From Endozoicomonas sp. SCSIO W0465 (GTDB lineage Bacteria; Pseudomonadota; Gammaproteobacteria; Pseudomonadales; Endozoicomonadaceae): a stretch of DNA of 64,000 nt. Position 1 is the stretch's first letter. Each line of letters starts with the position of its first letter. A program made the position numbers and the translations under genes. The notes beneath the pieces were generated by a model that ran no database searches, had not been told where the DNA came from, and worked only from the letters and a program-made list of their open reading frames with translations. The stretch lies in NCBI RefSeq assembly GCF_023716865.1, contig NZ_CP092417.1:5372001-5436000 (forward strand). Direction: 5' to 3'. Below, piece by piece: positions 9,442 through 17,198 of this stretch.

Positions 9442-9589
9442 CCTCGTTCCCACGGTCCTCCGTGGGAATGCATACCGAACCTCTGTACAAATGTAGCCTC
9501 ATCAAACTCACATGATTCCGGGCATAAATAGACTGTTTCATATGCAGCACGCTCCGGTATGCATTCCCACGCGGAGCGTGGGAACGAGG
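9442..9589. repeat. Pair of inverted REP-like elements
   Basis: Two copies of a ~35-nt element face each other: 9442-9477 (starts CCTCGTTCCCACG) and 9555-9589 (ends CGTGGGAACGAGG). Each is itself a hairpin with an 8-bp stem (TTCCCACG/CGTGGGAA). They differ only in the loop, GTCCTC against CTCCG read in the same sense. About 77 nt separate them. The arrangement is that of a bacterial interspersed REP pair in an intergenic gap between the esterase and maiA, where the genes converge. Similar GTTCCCACG hairpins are common in proteobacterial intergenic DNA. Confidence 0.8.
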
Positions 9590-9673
9590 TATCCGGAGGG
9601 TTTTGCGACACCCTCCGGAGCCTGTGAACGAGAATAGGTTGCATGGGTATCAGAGTTTTTCTGCACTGGTCCT

Positions 9674-10300
9674 TTACACAGCGTCCGGCTGGTTTTCCGG
9701 TGCCGCATCGATAAATGCCGGTTGCGTATTGCAGTGCTTGTAGATTTCTTGGATTTTCGAGAAATCTGACATTTCCACCTTAAAGCGCAGGGCATTAAAT
9801 ACCTGTGGTACCAGGCAAATATCGGCTATAGAGGGTTGTTCAGAGCAGCAGAACGGCTGGTCATCCAGTTGTGCTTCCAGTGCGGTAAAACCAGTGTGAA
9901 TCCAGTGCTTGTACCACTGTGTTTTGGCATCATCACTCACTGCCAGTTTCTGTTGCAAGTATTTCAGCACCCTGAGGTTATTGATCGGGTGGATATCACA
10001 GCTGACCAGGTAAGCGAGACTGCGCAGCCGGGCCTTTTTCCAGGGATCTCCGGGAATAATTGAGCGCTCCGGGAAGGCCTCTTCCAGCCACTCAATAATG
10101 GCCAGGGATTGGGTGAGTTCGCCTTGATCGGTGGTTAAAGTGGGGACCAGTTCCTGGGGATTGATTGTTTTGTAATCCTCCGAGCCCTGCTCTCCCTTCA
10201 GAAGGTTGACAGCGGATTGCTGGTAATCAAGTTCCTTCAGGTTCAGGGCGATCCTTACCCGATAGGCAGCCGATGAGCGGAAGTAGTCGTATAGTTTCAT
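9674..10300 (-). CDS. maiA: Maleylacetoacetate isomerase (zeta-class GST)
   Basis: A 208-residue glutathione-dependent isomerase converting 4-maleylacetoacetate to 4-fumarylacetoacetate in tyrosine/homogentisate breakdown. The N-terminal thioredoxin-like domain carries the zeta-class signature SSAAYRVRIALN (residues 9-20), with the catalytic Ser in SSAAYR, and INPQELVPTL for glutathione binding. QSLAIIEWLEE and the C-terminal helical domain (SIADICLVPQVFNA) complete the fold; 208-215 aa is the usual length. It is the last gene of the minus-strand operon hmgA-fahA-maiA, 5 nt after fahA. The tail contains Cys-Cys (FCCSEQPSIAD), which is not a known active-site feature. Confidence 0.93.
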   Translation of the reverse strand: MKLYDYFRSSAAYRVRIALNLKELDYQQSAVNLLKGEQGSEDYKTINPQELVPTLTTDQGELTQSLAIIEWLEEAFPERSIIPGDPWKKARLRSLAYLVSCDIHPINNLRVLKYLQQKLAVSDDAKTQWYKHWIHTGFTALEAQLDDQPFCCSEQPSIADICLVPQVFNALRFKVEMSDFSKIQEIYKHCNTQPAFIDAAPENQPDAV

Positions 10301-10305
10301 GGTGT

Positions 10306-11652
10306 TTATTCTCCAATATCCGTCCGGGCAGGCAGAACCGTTTGAGCCGGTAATATTGTCGCCAACACTTCGCCAAAGCCGATACGGGCATGGCCGGCTT
10401 TTTCACACCAGCCTTTGAAAATGACCGTGTCTCCATCTTCGAGGAATGTTCTGGTTTCACCGTTGGGCAGAGACAGCGGTTTTTTACCACCCCGGGAGAG
10501 CTCCATCAGTGAGCCCGCTGCCTCCGGCTCGGGGCCTGATTGAGTACCACTACCAAATAGATCTCCGGGCTTCAGATTGCAGCCATTAACCGTATGGTGA
10601 GCCACCATCTGGTTAATGGTCCAGTAAGAATGGCGAAAGCTGGATTGTGACAGTTTTGCCGGTGAGCTTCCTTCCTGGTCCATCTGTCTGGTCAGCAGAT
10701 GCGCAGAGAGTTGTATATCAATGGAGCCCTGCTGGCGGTTTTTCCGGGAGTCAAGGTAAGGCAGTGGCTGCGGATCACCGGGAGGGCGTTCAAAGCTGGT
10801 CAGGTAAGGTATCAGTGCTTCCAGGGTGACAATCCAGGGGGAAACGGTGGAAGCAAAACTTTTGGCTAAAAATGGCCCCAGTGGCTGGTACTCCCAGGCT
10901 TGAATATCCCGGGCGGACCAGTCATTAAACAGGCAGAGACCGAATACGTGTTGATCGGCCTGATCCAGCGTAATCGGTTCACCCAAGGCGTTGCCGGGGC
11001 CAATGAAAATGCCCATTTCCAGTTCATAATCCAGTCGATTACAGGGACCGAAAGAGGGAGTGTCAGCATCAGGTGCTTTGGTCTGGCCGCAGGGGCGGTG
11101 GAAATTCTGGCCAGATACAGCAACAGATGATGCCCGGCCATGGTAGCCAATGGGTATCCACTTGTAGTTGGGTGGCAATGGATTATCGGGTCTGAACATT
11201 GAACCGATGCTGGTGGCATGGTAGATGGATGTATAAAAGTCGGTGTAATCGCCTATCTGGCAAGGGAGCTGGTATTCCACATCGTCCATGGCAATCAGGC
11301 AACCCGACAGCTCCGCTTCTTCCGGAGCACCTGAACGCAGGGCTTTGGACAAAGCTTGTCGCAAGGACGACCAGTGCTCAAAACCCAGCCCCATAAATCG
11401 GTTCAGTGTGTCATCACACAAGGTTTCCAGAGCCTCTCTGGATCTTCCTGAGGCAATGGTGGTATGGGAAACGCCGGCAAGGTCGAGAACCTGGTTGCCA
11501 ATGGCGACACCTGCTCGAAAAGACTCATTATTGTCTTTACGTCTGAAAATGGCAAAAGGCAGGTTTTGAATAGGGAAATCAGTGTTTTTGCTATTAGCCG
11601 ATGTAACCCAGCTGGTCAGGCTTACATCATGTGTTTCATTAAGTGTCAGCAT
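10306..11652 (-). CDS. fahA: Fumarylacetoacetase
   Basis: A 448-residue hydrolase splitting fumarylacetoacetate to fumarate and acetoacetate, the last step of tyrosine/homogentisate degradation. Family motifs: N-terminal NTDFPIQNLPFAIF, then DYTDFYTSIYHATSIGSMFRP containing the metal Asp and the catalytic His, YHGRASSV, LDYELEMGIFIGPGN (metal Glu pair), FNDWSARDIQAWEYQPLGPFLAKSF (metal Asp and Lys) and GDLFGSGTQSGPE. The open frame extends to 11748 and into hmgA, but the ATG at 11652 fits the family N terminus and leaves 59 nt after the hmgA stop. An ATG here has only a weak GAG upstream. Operon order hmgA-fahA-maiA is that of Pseudomonas. Confidence 0.93.
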   Translation of the reverse strand: MLTLNETHDVSLTSWVTSANSKNTDFPIQNLPFAIFRRKDNNESFRAGVAIGNQVLDLAGVSHTTIASGRSREALETLCDDTLNRFMGLGFEHWSSLRQALSKALRSGAPEEAELSGCLIAMDDVEYQLPCQIGDYTDFYTSIYHATSIGSMFRPDNPLPPNYKWIPIGYHGRASSVAVSGQNFHRPCGQTKAPDADTPSFGPCNRLDYELEMGIFIGPGNALGEPITLDQADQHVFGLCLFNDWSARDIQAWEYQPLGPFLAKSFASTVSPWIVTLEALIPYLTSFERPPGDPQPLPYLDSRKNRQQGSIDIQLSAHLLTRQMDQEGSSPAKLSQSSFRHSYWTINQMVAHHTVNGCNLKPGDLFGSGTQSGPEPEAAGSLMELSRGGKKPLSLPNGETRTFLEDGDTVIFKGWCEKAGHARIGFGEVLATILPAQTVLPARTDIGE

Positions 11653-11711
11653 GATGGACTCTATGTCTCCGGGGTAAGTTAGAAAAATGATCAGTTTTTT
11701 TATTGGTATTC

Positions 11712-13010
11712 TTATCGGCTGAAGTGCTTCCTGAGTCCTTTCCAGCAATCACTATAGTCGGTTTGGCGGGCATTACTTTCCAGCGCAAACCGGGTTGGCG
11801 CAAAGATAAAGCGGGACTCAAACATAAAGGCCATTGTGTCCTGGTATCGCACCGGTTCTAACGTTGCAGCACTGGCTTTTTCAAACACTTCCGCCTCGGG
11901 GCCGTGGGGGCTCATGCAGTTATGGAGGCTGGCACCACCGGGAACAAATCCTTTTTCCTTGGCATCATAAACACCGTGGATCAGGCCCATAAATTCACTC
12001 ATGATATTTCGGTGATACCAGGGAGGGCGGAACGTGTTTTCAGCCACCATCCAGCGGGGCGGGAAGATAACGAAATCGATATTGGCGACCCCGGGGGTAT
12101 CACTCTGGGAGGTCAATACGGTGAAGATGGAGGGGTCAGGGTGGTCGAAGCTGACGGTGTTGATCACATTGAAACGGGACAGGTCATATTTATAGGGGGC
12201 AGAAGTACCCACCCAGGCGACAACATCCAGGGGCGAGTGATCCAGAGTGCAGCTGAACAGATTTCCACCGAACTTGGCCACCAGTTCAAACTCTCCGTCG
12301 ATATCTTCAAAACAGGCGAGTGGGTAATGGAAGTCCCGGTCATTGGCATAACCATTGGCTCCTACCGGTCCGCGCTCGGGAAGAATAAATGGTGCACCGT
12401 AATTTTCACAGATATAGCCTCTGGCCGTGCCATTGGGTAGCTGAATCTGAAATTTGATGCCCCGGGGAATCACCAGTATCTCGCCGGGAGGTACATGCAG
12501 GTTGCCCAGCTCGGTGCGTGCCAGAATAGCGCCCTGCTGAGGGACGATCAGCAGCTCGCCATCGGCGTTGTAAAAGAAGCGGTCATTCATATCCCGGTTG
12601 GCCAGGTACATGTGCACAGCAGAGCCGGTCTGTGTGTGGAGGTCACCATTGGCCGCCATTGTGACCAGACCATCGACAAAATCGGTTTGTTCTGTCGGGA
12701 GGTCAAGGGCGTCCCAACGCAGCCTGTCTGGCGGAGCGGTTACCTCGGTAACCGGACCAGAGCGGAGCAGGTTCGATGCCATGGGTTCATAGTTGCCCTG
12801 GGCTGCTGAAGGGCGAATCCGGTACATCCAGGTCCTTCTGTTCTGATGTCTGGGTGCTGTGAACGCGGTGGTGGAGAACTGCTCCGCATAGAGTCCCAAA
12901 GGTGCTCGCTGCGGATTGAACTGTCCGATGGGGAGTGCGCCTTCCAGGGCTTCGGTTTCATGTTCGTTACCAAAGCCATGGAGGTATTGGAGTTCAGGAG
13001 GTGTGGTCAT
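11712..13010 (-). CDS. hmgA: Homogentisate 1,2-dioxygenase
   Basis: A 432-residue Fe(II) dioxygenase that opens the ring of homogentisate to maleylacetoacetate. The human iron ligands His335, Glu341 and His371 correspond exactly, with an offset of two, to His333 (WYHRN), Glu339 (MSEFMG) and His369 (CMSPHGPE). The N terminus (YLHGFGNEHETEALEGALP) and the RRTWMYRIRPS stretch are also typical. Length agrees with the 430-445 aa of the family. First gene of the minus-strand operon hmgA-fahA-maiA. No regulator gene such as hmgR lies beside it; the 442-nt upstream gap holds several inverted repeats. Confidence 0.96.
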   Translation of the reverse strand: MTTPPELQYLHGFGNEHETEALEGALPIGQFNPQRAPLGLYAEQFSTTAFTAPRHQNRRTWMYRIRPSAAQGNYEPMASNLLRSGPVTEVTAPPDRLRWDALDLPTEQTDFVDGLVTMAANGDLHTQTGSAVHMYLANRDMNDRFFYNADGELLIVPQQGAILARTELGNLHVPPGEILVIPRGIKFQIQLPNGTARGYICENYGAPFILPERGPVGANGYANDRDFHYPLACFEDIDGEFELVAKFGGNLFSCTLDHSPLDVVAWVGTSAPYKYDLSRFNVINTVSFDHPDPSIFTVLTSQSDTPGVANIDFVIFPPRWMVAENTFRPPWYHRNIMSEFMGLIHGVYDAKEKGFVPGGASLHNCMSPHGPEAEVFEKASAATLEPVRYQDTMAFMFESRFIFAPTRFALESNARQTDYSDCWKGLRKHFSR

Positions 13011-13290
13011 TCGTCGTTACCCATTATCATAAAATCGCTTTCTGACACTGGTTTTATTATTGTTATGTCTTATTTATGAACTATTTCTACCGGCTATGTC
13101 CAATGACACGGCTACTGCAGCCAGATTCAGTTAACCTCATGGCCAAGGAGTGGCCAGCCACTGCTGAATAATAACAATTAATGAGTTCTGTGTGAGAATT
13201 TGATATTCAGAAATGTGGAAATTATTTCAGGACAGCTCCTAAGTAGCCAATTGCAATGAGAGTGTAGCTGCTATTTCAAGCTCAATAGCC

Positions 13291-13360
13291 TTCCGGTGGA
13301 TTTATCACTGCTAATGATTGAAATCGATAACCATCCGGAAACGGAGCTATCCATAGCTCC
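13291..13360. repeat. Inverted repeats upstream of hmgA
   Basis: The gene-free stretch 13011-13452 (442 nt) contains no convincing ORF. It holds an imperfect inverted repeat, TTCCGG(T)GGATTTATC at 13291-13306 against GATAACCATCCGGAA at 13326-13340, directly followed by a perfect 8-bp palindrome with a two-base centre, GGAGCTAT-CC-ATAGCTCC, at 13343-13360. No T-run follows. These could be operator sites for the homogentisate operon or part of an untranslated RNA; neither can be decided here. Confidence 0.5.
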
Positions 13361-13407
13361 ATGCAGATAGGGTAAGTGTGAATTTTCCTGGTCATTTCAT
13401 CGATAGT

Positions 13408-13435
13408 GAATGCCACATTATAAATAGTGGCATTC
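13408..13435 (-). terminator. Hairpin just after the small basic protein gene
   Basis: GAATGCCAC and GTGGCATTC form a 9-bp stem around a 10-nt AT-rich loop, starting 18 nt beyond the stop of the gene at 13453-13695. A terminator role is suggested by position only; there is no clear U-tract on the minus strand, so confidence is low. Confidence 0.35.
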
Positions 13436-13452
13436 TTGTTTGAAAGAATGAT

Positions 13453-13695
13453 TCAGATTCGGGGCTGATAGTCGGAGTTATCTAAATCTTCATAAAAATC
13501 TGGTTCTTGATATTGTTCTGATATGCCTTTTCTCAACTTACTCTTTTCAAAGTAGTCTTCTATTCCCTCACGGATGGCTGATGACTTTAACCCCTTGTGC
13601 CTTGCTTTCCGTGCTTTGGCTTTTTTGTGTTCATGATTGCTGTTCCAAAAGGTATCGTCCCATTCATCCTGTTGCATGGACCTTATCCTGGTCAT
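13453..13695 (-). CDS. Small basic protein, PA3496/DUF3545-like
   Basis: An 80-residue, highly charged protein. The middle is very basic (HKKAKARKARHKGLKSS) and is followed by REGIEDYFEKSKLRKGISE, then an acidic Tyr-rich tail (FYEDLDNSDYQPRI). The IEDYFEKSKLRK segment resembles the conserved core of small PA3496-type proteins of Pseudomonas and relatives (IEDYLE-x-K-L-R), which are of unknown or envelope-related function. No signal peptide or membrane segment. It stands alone between two long gaps. The family link is tentative. Confidence 0.55.
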   Translation of the reverse strand: MTRIRSMQQDEWDDTFWNSNHEHKKAKARKARHKGLKSSAIREGIEDYFEKSKLRKGISEQYQEPDFYEDLDNSDYQPRI

Positions 13696-13932
13696 AACAT
13701 ACTTCCTTATGTTTACTGCTCTTAATGATAAATTTAGAAAAGGATAAGGGGCTGTTTAATAATAAATAGTCATATATTGGTAAACAGATAATTCTGAAAG
13801 GTTTCTTAGAAAGCCTTATACCGGTTAAAAGATGAGGAGCAGATACTGAACAGGCCGTTTTACAACGAAAATTGCTGATCCCTCCCTTCAGAACACTGAC
13901 CGACGACCTTTAATGTGGACATACTCAGTCTG

Positions 13933-14721
13933 TCAGTATCCGTTTGATTTACTATCAACGTTCATTGGTTCCTGACGGACTCTTACAACGTGGCTCTCTA
14001 GCTGACCATTCGGAAAAAAGTCAAGTACACGGAAACCGGGTTGTCTGGTATCAGCAAGAAACTCATCAGCCCCGGGAGCAAACTGGACACAGGTTGAGGG
14101 GGTTGCCATCACGGGAAGATCGCAGAATCGATACTGCCTGGCCTGATGCACATGGCCGTGAATGATGCCCCGAATATTGTTGTGACGGAAGATGATCCGG
14201 GCAAGATCATCCGGGTTTTCCAGCATGATCTGATCCATCCAGCGACTATTGATAGGAGCCGGGTGATGATGGAAGGCCAGAAGTGTGTGTCTGTCCGGAT
14301 TCTGCTGCAAACAGCTATCCAGCAGTTCCAACTCAGTTTCACTGAGATATCCGTGTATTTTACCTGCCACCTGAGTGTTCAGCAGAACTATTTGCCAGTT
14401 ACCCAGAATAATCTGCTTTTGCATCGCCGATGGGTTTATCGCCTCCATAAGATGGGGCTGATCATGATTGCCTGGCAACCAGTAGTTGGGAGCATCGATT
14501 GCCATCAGTTTTTCTTTCAGGTGTCGATAGGACGCTTCACTGTCATCGTGGGTCAGGTCTCCTGTTACCAAAAGACAGTCAAGTTCCTGGTAGTCTTTCT
14601 GTATTTTTGCAAGTACCTCATCCAGGGTCACAGAGGTATTAATCCCCATCAGTGTAGAACCGGAATTAGCAAAGAGGTGGGGGTCCGTGATCTGCAGGAC
14701 TCGAAATCTGGCGGTATTCAT
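13933..14721 (-). CDS. cpdA: 3',5'-cyclic-AMP phosphodiesterase
   Basis: A 262-residue calcineurin-like metallophosphoesterase that hydrolyses cAMP to AMP and so tunes CRP-dependent regulation. All metal motifs are present in order: ITDPHLF (Asp13, His15), VTGDLTHDD, LPGNHDQPH, FHHHPAP and GIIHGHVHQ. The ATG at 14721 gives the family N terminus MNTARFRVLQITDPHL; the frame continues to 14808 but that part lies inside the upstream DUF1249 gene. It overlaps the 3' end of that gene by 56 nt, so the two are probably co-translated. The yqiB-cpdA pair is conserved in E. coli (nudF-yqiB-cpdA); nudF is missing here. Confidence 0.9.
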   Translation of the reverse strand: MNTARFRVLQITDPHLFANSGSTLMGINTSVTLDEVLAKIQKDYQELDCLLVTGDLTHDDSEASYRHLKEKLMAIDAPNYWLPGNHDQPHLMEAINPSAMQKQIILGNWQIVLLNTQVAGKIHGYLSETELELLDSCLQQNPDRHTLLAFHHHPAPINSRWMDQIMLENPDDLARIIFRHNNIRGIIHGHVHQARQYRFCDLPVMATPSTCVQFAPGADEFLADTRQPGFRVLDFFPNGQLESHVVRVRQEPMNVDSKSNGY

Positions 14722-15184
14722 CGTCTGTTTTTTCTGTATAAGTTCGACAGGCAAGCATTGCATAATCAAGCCACTGAGCCAGAAACTGATTATGCTGCTC
14801 TTTTTCATCAGGCTGATACATTTTAGTATTGGGATAATCGTATCGCGGCTGGATTATCCGGCTTGTTCTCCGAGAGACCATTTCGGCCATCCTAACGTCA
14901 TGGTAAAGTCGCACCTCGGCCTCCGGCATCTTAAATAATGGTCCCCAGTCAGCATTCATTTGCAACCTTAACAAGGTGGTAAATGGAGCCCGCTCCAGGA
15001 CGTCAATGACCAGCCATCCCATGCTGTTATCCAGGCTGTTTCTGTGCTTAACCGGCAAGTGAAAGTGTTCCTGCCCTGATAACTCAGGCAGCAGATGCAC
15101 AAGACGCAAATAGTTTTCCTCACAAACCTGTTGCAGGCGAATCAGGTTGACACAATAATCAGGTTTCAGCGAATGTCTCTTCAT
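14666..15184 (-). CDS. DUF1249 protein (YqiB family)
   Basis: A 172-residue protein matching the DUF1249/YqiB family (usually about 140-150 aa) through the pattern MxxYEENYLRLxxLLP, here CEENYLRLVHLLPEL, then LDNSMGWLVIDVLERAPFTTLLRL, and EVRLYHDVRMAEMVSRRTSR before Y-x-YPN-x-KMYQPDEKEQHNQFLAQWLDYAM. The last ~25 residues go beyond the usual end and overlap the start of cpdA. Function unknown; constant linkage to cpdA suggests a related role. The promoter should lie in the gap shared with the divergently transcribed tolC. Confidence 0.88.
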   Translation of the reverse strand: MKRHSLKPDYCVNLIRLQQVCEENYLRLVHLLPELSGQEHFHLPVKHRNSLDNSMGWLVIDVLERAPFTTLLRLQMNADWGPLFKMPEAEVRLYHDVRMAEMVSRRTSRIIQPRYDYPNTKMYQPDEKEQHNQFLAQWLDYAMLACRTYTEKTDDEYRQISSPADHGPPPLC

Positions 15185-15391
15185 AGTGTCTATTATAGTG
15201 CCCTGTGCTCTTCAGCCTAAAGAAGCAATATCCATAGAGGACTTCATCATACTACTGCATTTTTTGCGTAAATTAGTGTAGATTTCCTTGATCTGAGATT
15301 GATACAGCGATTTTATTCCCATCCAGGGATCAGTCTGGCAACCGTTGACCGGTTAAGTAGGACTGGCGAACTTTCCAAGGATCACAAGATT

Positions 15392-16777
15392 ATGTCACGA
15401 AATTGTCGTAGAGGGTTTCTGCTTGCCGCCCTGGCGGGTACCGTGTTGAATGTACAGGCTGCACCAACTCAGTACAACCTGCTTGATGTCTACAATATGG
15501 CGCTGAAAAACGATGCCCAGTTGGCGGCTGCCCGGGCATCCATGAAAGCGACTCAGGAGACTGTTAATCAGAGCCGTGCTTCATTGCTGCCAACGCTTGG
15601 ACTGTCAGCTAATACGCAATACAACAAAGTGGGTCGTGATTACGTTAGCGGGGGGGAATATAAAGATAATTACAACTCACACGGTTGGGGTGCCACATTG
15701 ACTCAACCCCTGTTCAATATGAACAGCTGGTTTACTTATGAGCAGGCCAAGTCTGTCGGTGATCAGGCATCTGTCGTATTTGCCAATGCCCAGCAGCAGT
15801 TGATCCTGCGTGTGGCCGACTCTTATTTTAATGTGCTCAGATCTGAAGATAGCCTGATGACGGCCAAAGCCCAGGAAAGAGCATTGAAGCAACAGATGGA
15901 CCAGGCCCAGGAACGTTACAATGTTGGCCTGATTGCCGAAACCGATGTTCTGGATGCCCGGGCAGCTTATGATAATGCCCGTGTTGCCCGTATTCAGGCA
16001 GAGAACCAAGTATTTATCAGCTATGAACAGCTGCGTACCATTGTAAACCAGGATGTAACTGATATTGCTCACCTGGAAAAGGCGATGCCGGTGGTTGCCC
16101 CAACTCCTGAGAACCCTGAAGAGTGGGTAAATACGGCACTGGCCAACAACCTGGAGTTGAAAGCGACCCGGGAAGGGTTAACGGCTTCCGAGTCCAAAGT
16201 AAAAGTCAGCAAGTCCGGTTATGCTCCAACGGTTAATGCATTTGCCAGCTATAACTACAGCTCCAGCAATTCAGTTACCTCCAGGGAGGCACCATATTCC
16301 GGCGATGGAAACCAGACAGTCGTTGGCGTTCAGTTTGACCTACCGATCTTCTCTGGTGGTTCCACCACAGCGGTTACCCGTCAGGCAGGCTATCAACTGG
16401 AAGAAGCCCAGAAAAATTACGACCAGCAACTTCGTGACACCAATGCCAATACCCGTAGCCTGCTGAGAACCGCGACTTCTGATGTGGACCGGGTTCATGC
16501 CAGCTGTCAGGTGATCCTCTCGTCAGAAAGTGCACTGAAAGCGACTCAGAGTGGCTATGAGGTAGGTACCCGCAGTATCACTGATGTCCTGGACGCTCAG
16601 CAGCAACTCTACTCTTCCATCAGTAACTATCAGAACACCCGTTATGACTTTATTGTCAATACGCTGAAGCTTAAGCAGGTTGCCGGTACGCTCAGCCCGG
16701 CGGATCTGGAAGCGCTGAACCAGTGGATGACGAATGCCAGTGACGAGCTTTCAGTACCCGATGAATGCCGTGGTTAA
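15392..16777 (+). CDS. tolC: TolC-family outer-membrane efflux channel
   Basis: A 461-residue outer-membrane channel for tripartite efflux pumps and type I secretion. Signal peptide of about 24 residues (CRRGFLLAALAGTVLNVQA). Two OEP repeats, each with a long coiled helix pair: LLDVYNMALKNDAQLAAARASMKA begins the first and WVNTALANNLELKATREGLTASE the second; each ends in a barrel segment such as TRSITDVLDAQQQLYSS. The pattern and the mostly charged end fit TolC itself. The ATG at 15392 is preferred over a longer frame from 15299 because AAGG lies 11 nt upstream and the signal peptide begins there. It neighbours cpdA/DUF1249 and waaA, as in Pseudomonas and partly in E. coli. A strong terminator follows. 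Confidence 0.9.
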   Translation: MSRNCRRGFLLAALAGTVLNVQAAPTQYNLLDVYNMALKNDAQLAAARASMKATQETVNQSRASLLPTLGLSANTQYNKVGRDYVSGGEYKDNYNSHGWGATLTQPLFNMNSWFTYEQAKSVGDQASVVFANAQQQLILRVADSYFNVLRSEDSLMTAKAQERALKQQMDQAQERYNVGLIAETDVLDARAAYDNARVARIQAENQVFISYEQLRTIVNQDVTDIAHLEKAMPVVAPTPENPEEWVNTALANNLELKATREGLTASESKVKVSKSGYAPTVNAFASYNYSSSNSVTSREAPYSGDGNQTVVGVQFDLPIFSGGSTTAVTRQAGYQLEEAQKNYDQQLRDTNANTRSLLRTATSDVDRVHASCQVILSSESALKATQSGYEVGTRSITDVLDAQQQLYSSISNYQNTRYDFIVNTLKLKQVAGTLSPADLEALNQWMTNASDELSVPDECRG

Positions 16778-16802
16778 TGGCTAATAATCATAATGTTTCT
16801 GT

Positions 16803-16830
16803 AAAAATGGCTCCTGAAGGAGCCATTTTT
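16803..16830 (+). terminator. Intrinsic terminator of tolC
   Basis: A perfect 12-bp stem AAAAATGGCTCC / GGAGCCATTTTT closes on the tetraloop TGAA 26 nt after the tolC stop. The GC core plus T-tract is a textbook rho-independent terminator; the A-rich 5' arm would let it work in both directions. Confidence 0.9.
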
Positions 16831-16901
16831 ATAGGTGTAGAAAGAAGAAAAGTGGCCGCTGACGCTGAACCCTCTCTTCTATACTGAACAGATACCCGAT
16901 T

Positions 16902-17192
16902 ATGGATGATGATGTCATGGATGAGCATATCAAGAGCTGTGAAACCCGTATGAAAACTTATGTTGATGATGGGTGCTCTCTGGCTGAAGCCTTTCTGAAA
17001 ACTTTTGCCTATGAAAATCTGCAAGAACAGAAAAGGGTTATGAATCGGATTCTTGGCAAATTGTCCATTCAGGGACTGCAATCCGGAAACGATTATTACT
17101 TTGTGGATGGCAGCCGTTTGAATATTGATCCTGTTGTCGATTCAATGCTGGCAACCAAGTCTTCCAATACCAATTTACGCCCTGGACTGTAG
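16902..17192 (+). CDS. Hypothetical protein, 96 aa
   Basis: A 96-residue acidic, soluble protein starting MDDDVMDEHIKSCETRM. It has no signal peptide, membrane segment or motif I recognise; the middle (SLAEAFLKTFAYENLQEQKRVMNRIL) looks helical. A second ATG five codons in (MDEHIK) is equally possible since neither has a good Shine-Dalgarno. A TATACT hexamer at 16880-16885 with GCTGAC 16 nt upstream could be its promoter, placing it as its own unit after the tolC terminator. It converges with waaA, 6 nt away. Confidence 0.6.
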   Translation: MDDDVMDEHIKSCETRMKTYVDDGCSLAEAFLKTFAYENLQEQKRVMNRILGKLSIQGLQSGNDYYFVDGSRLNIDPVVDSMLATKSSNTNLRPGL

Positions 17193-17198
17193 CCATTG

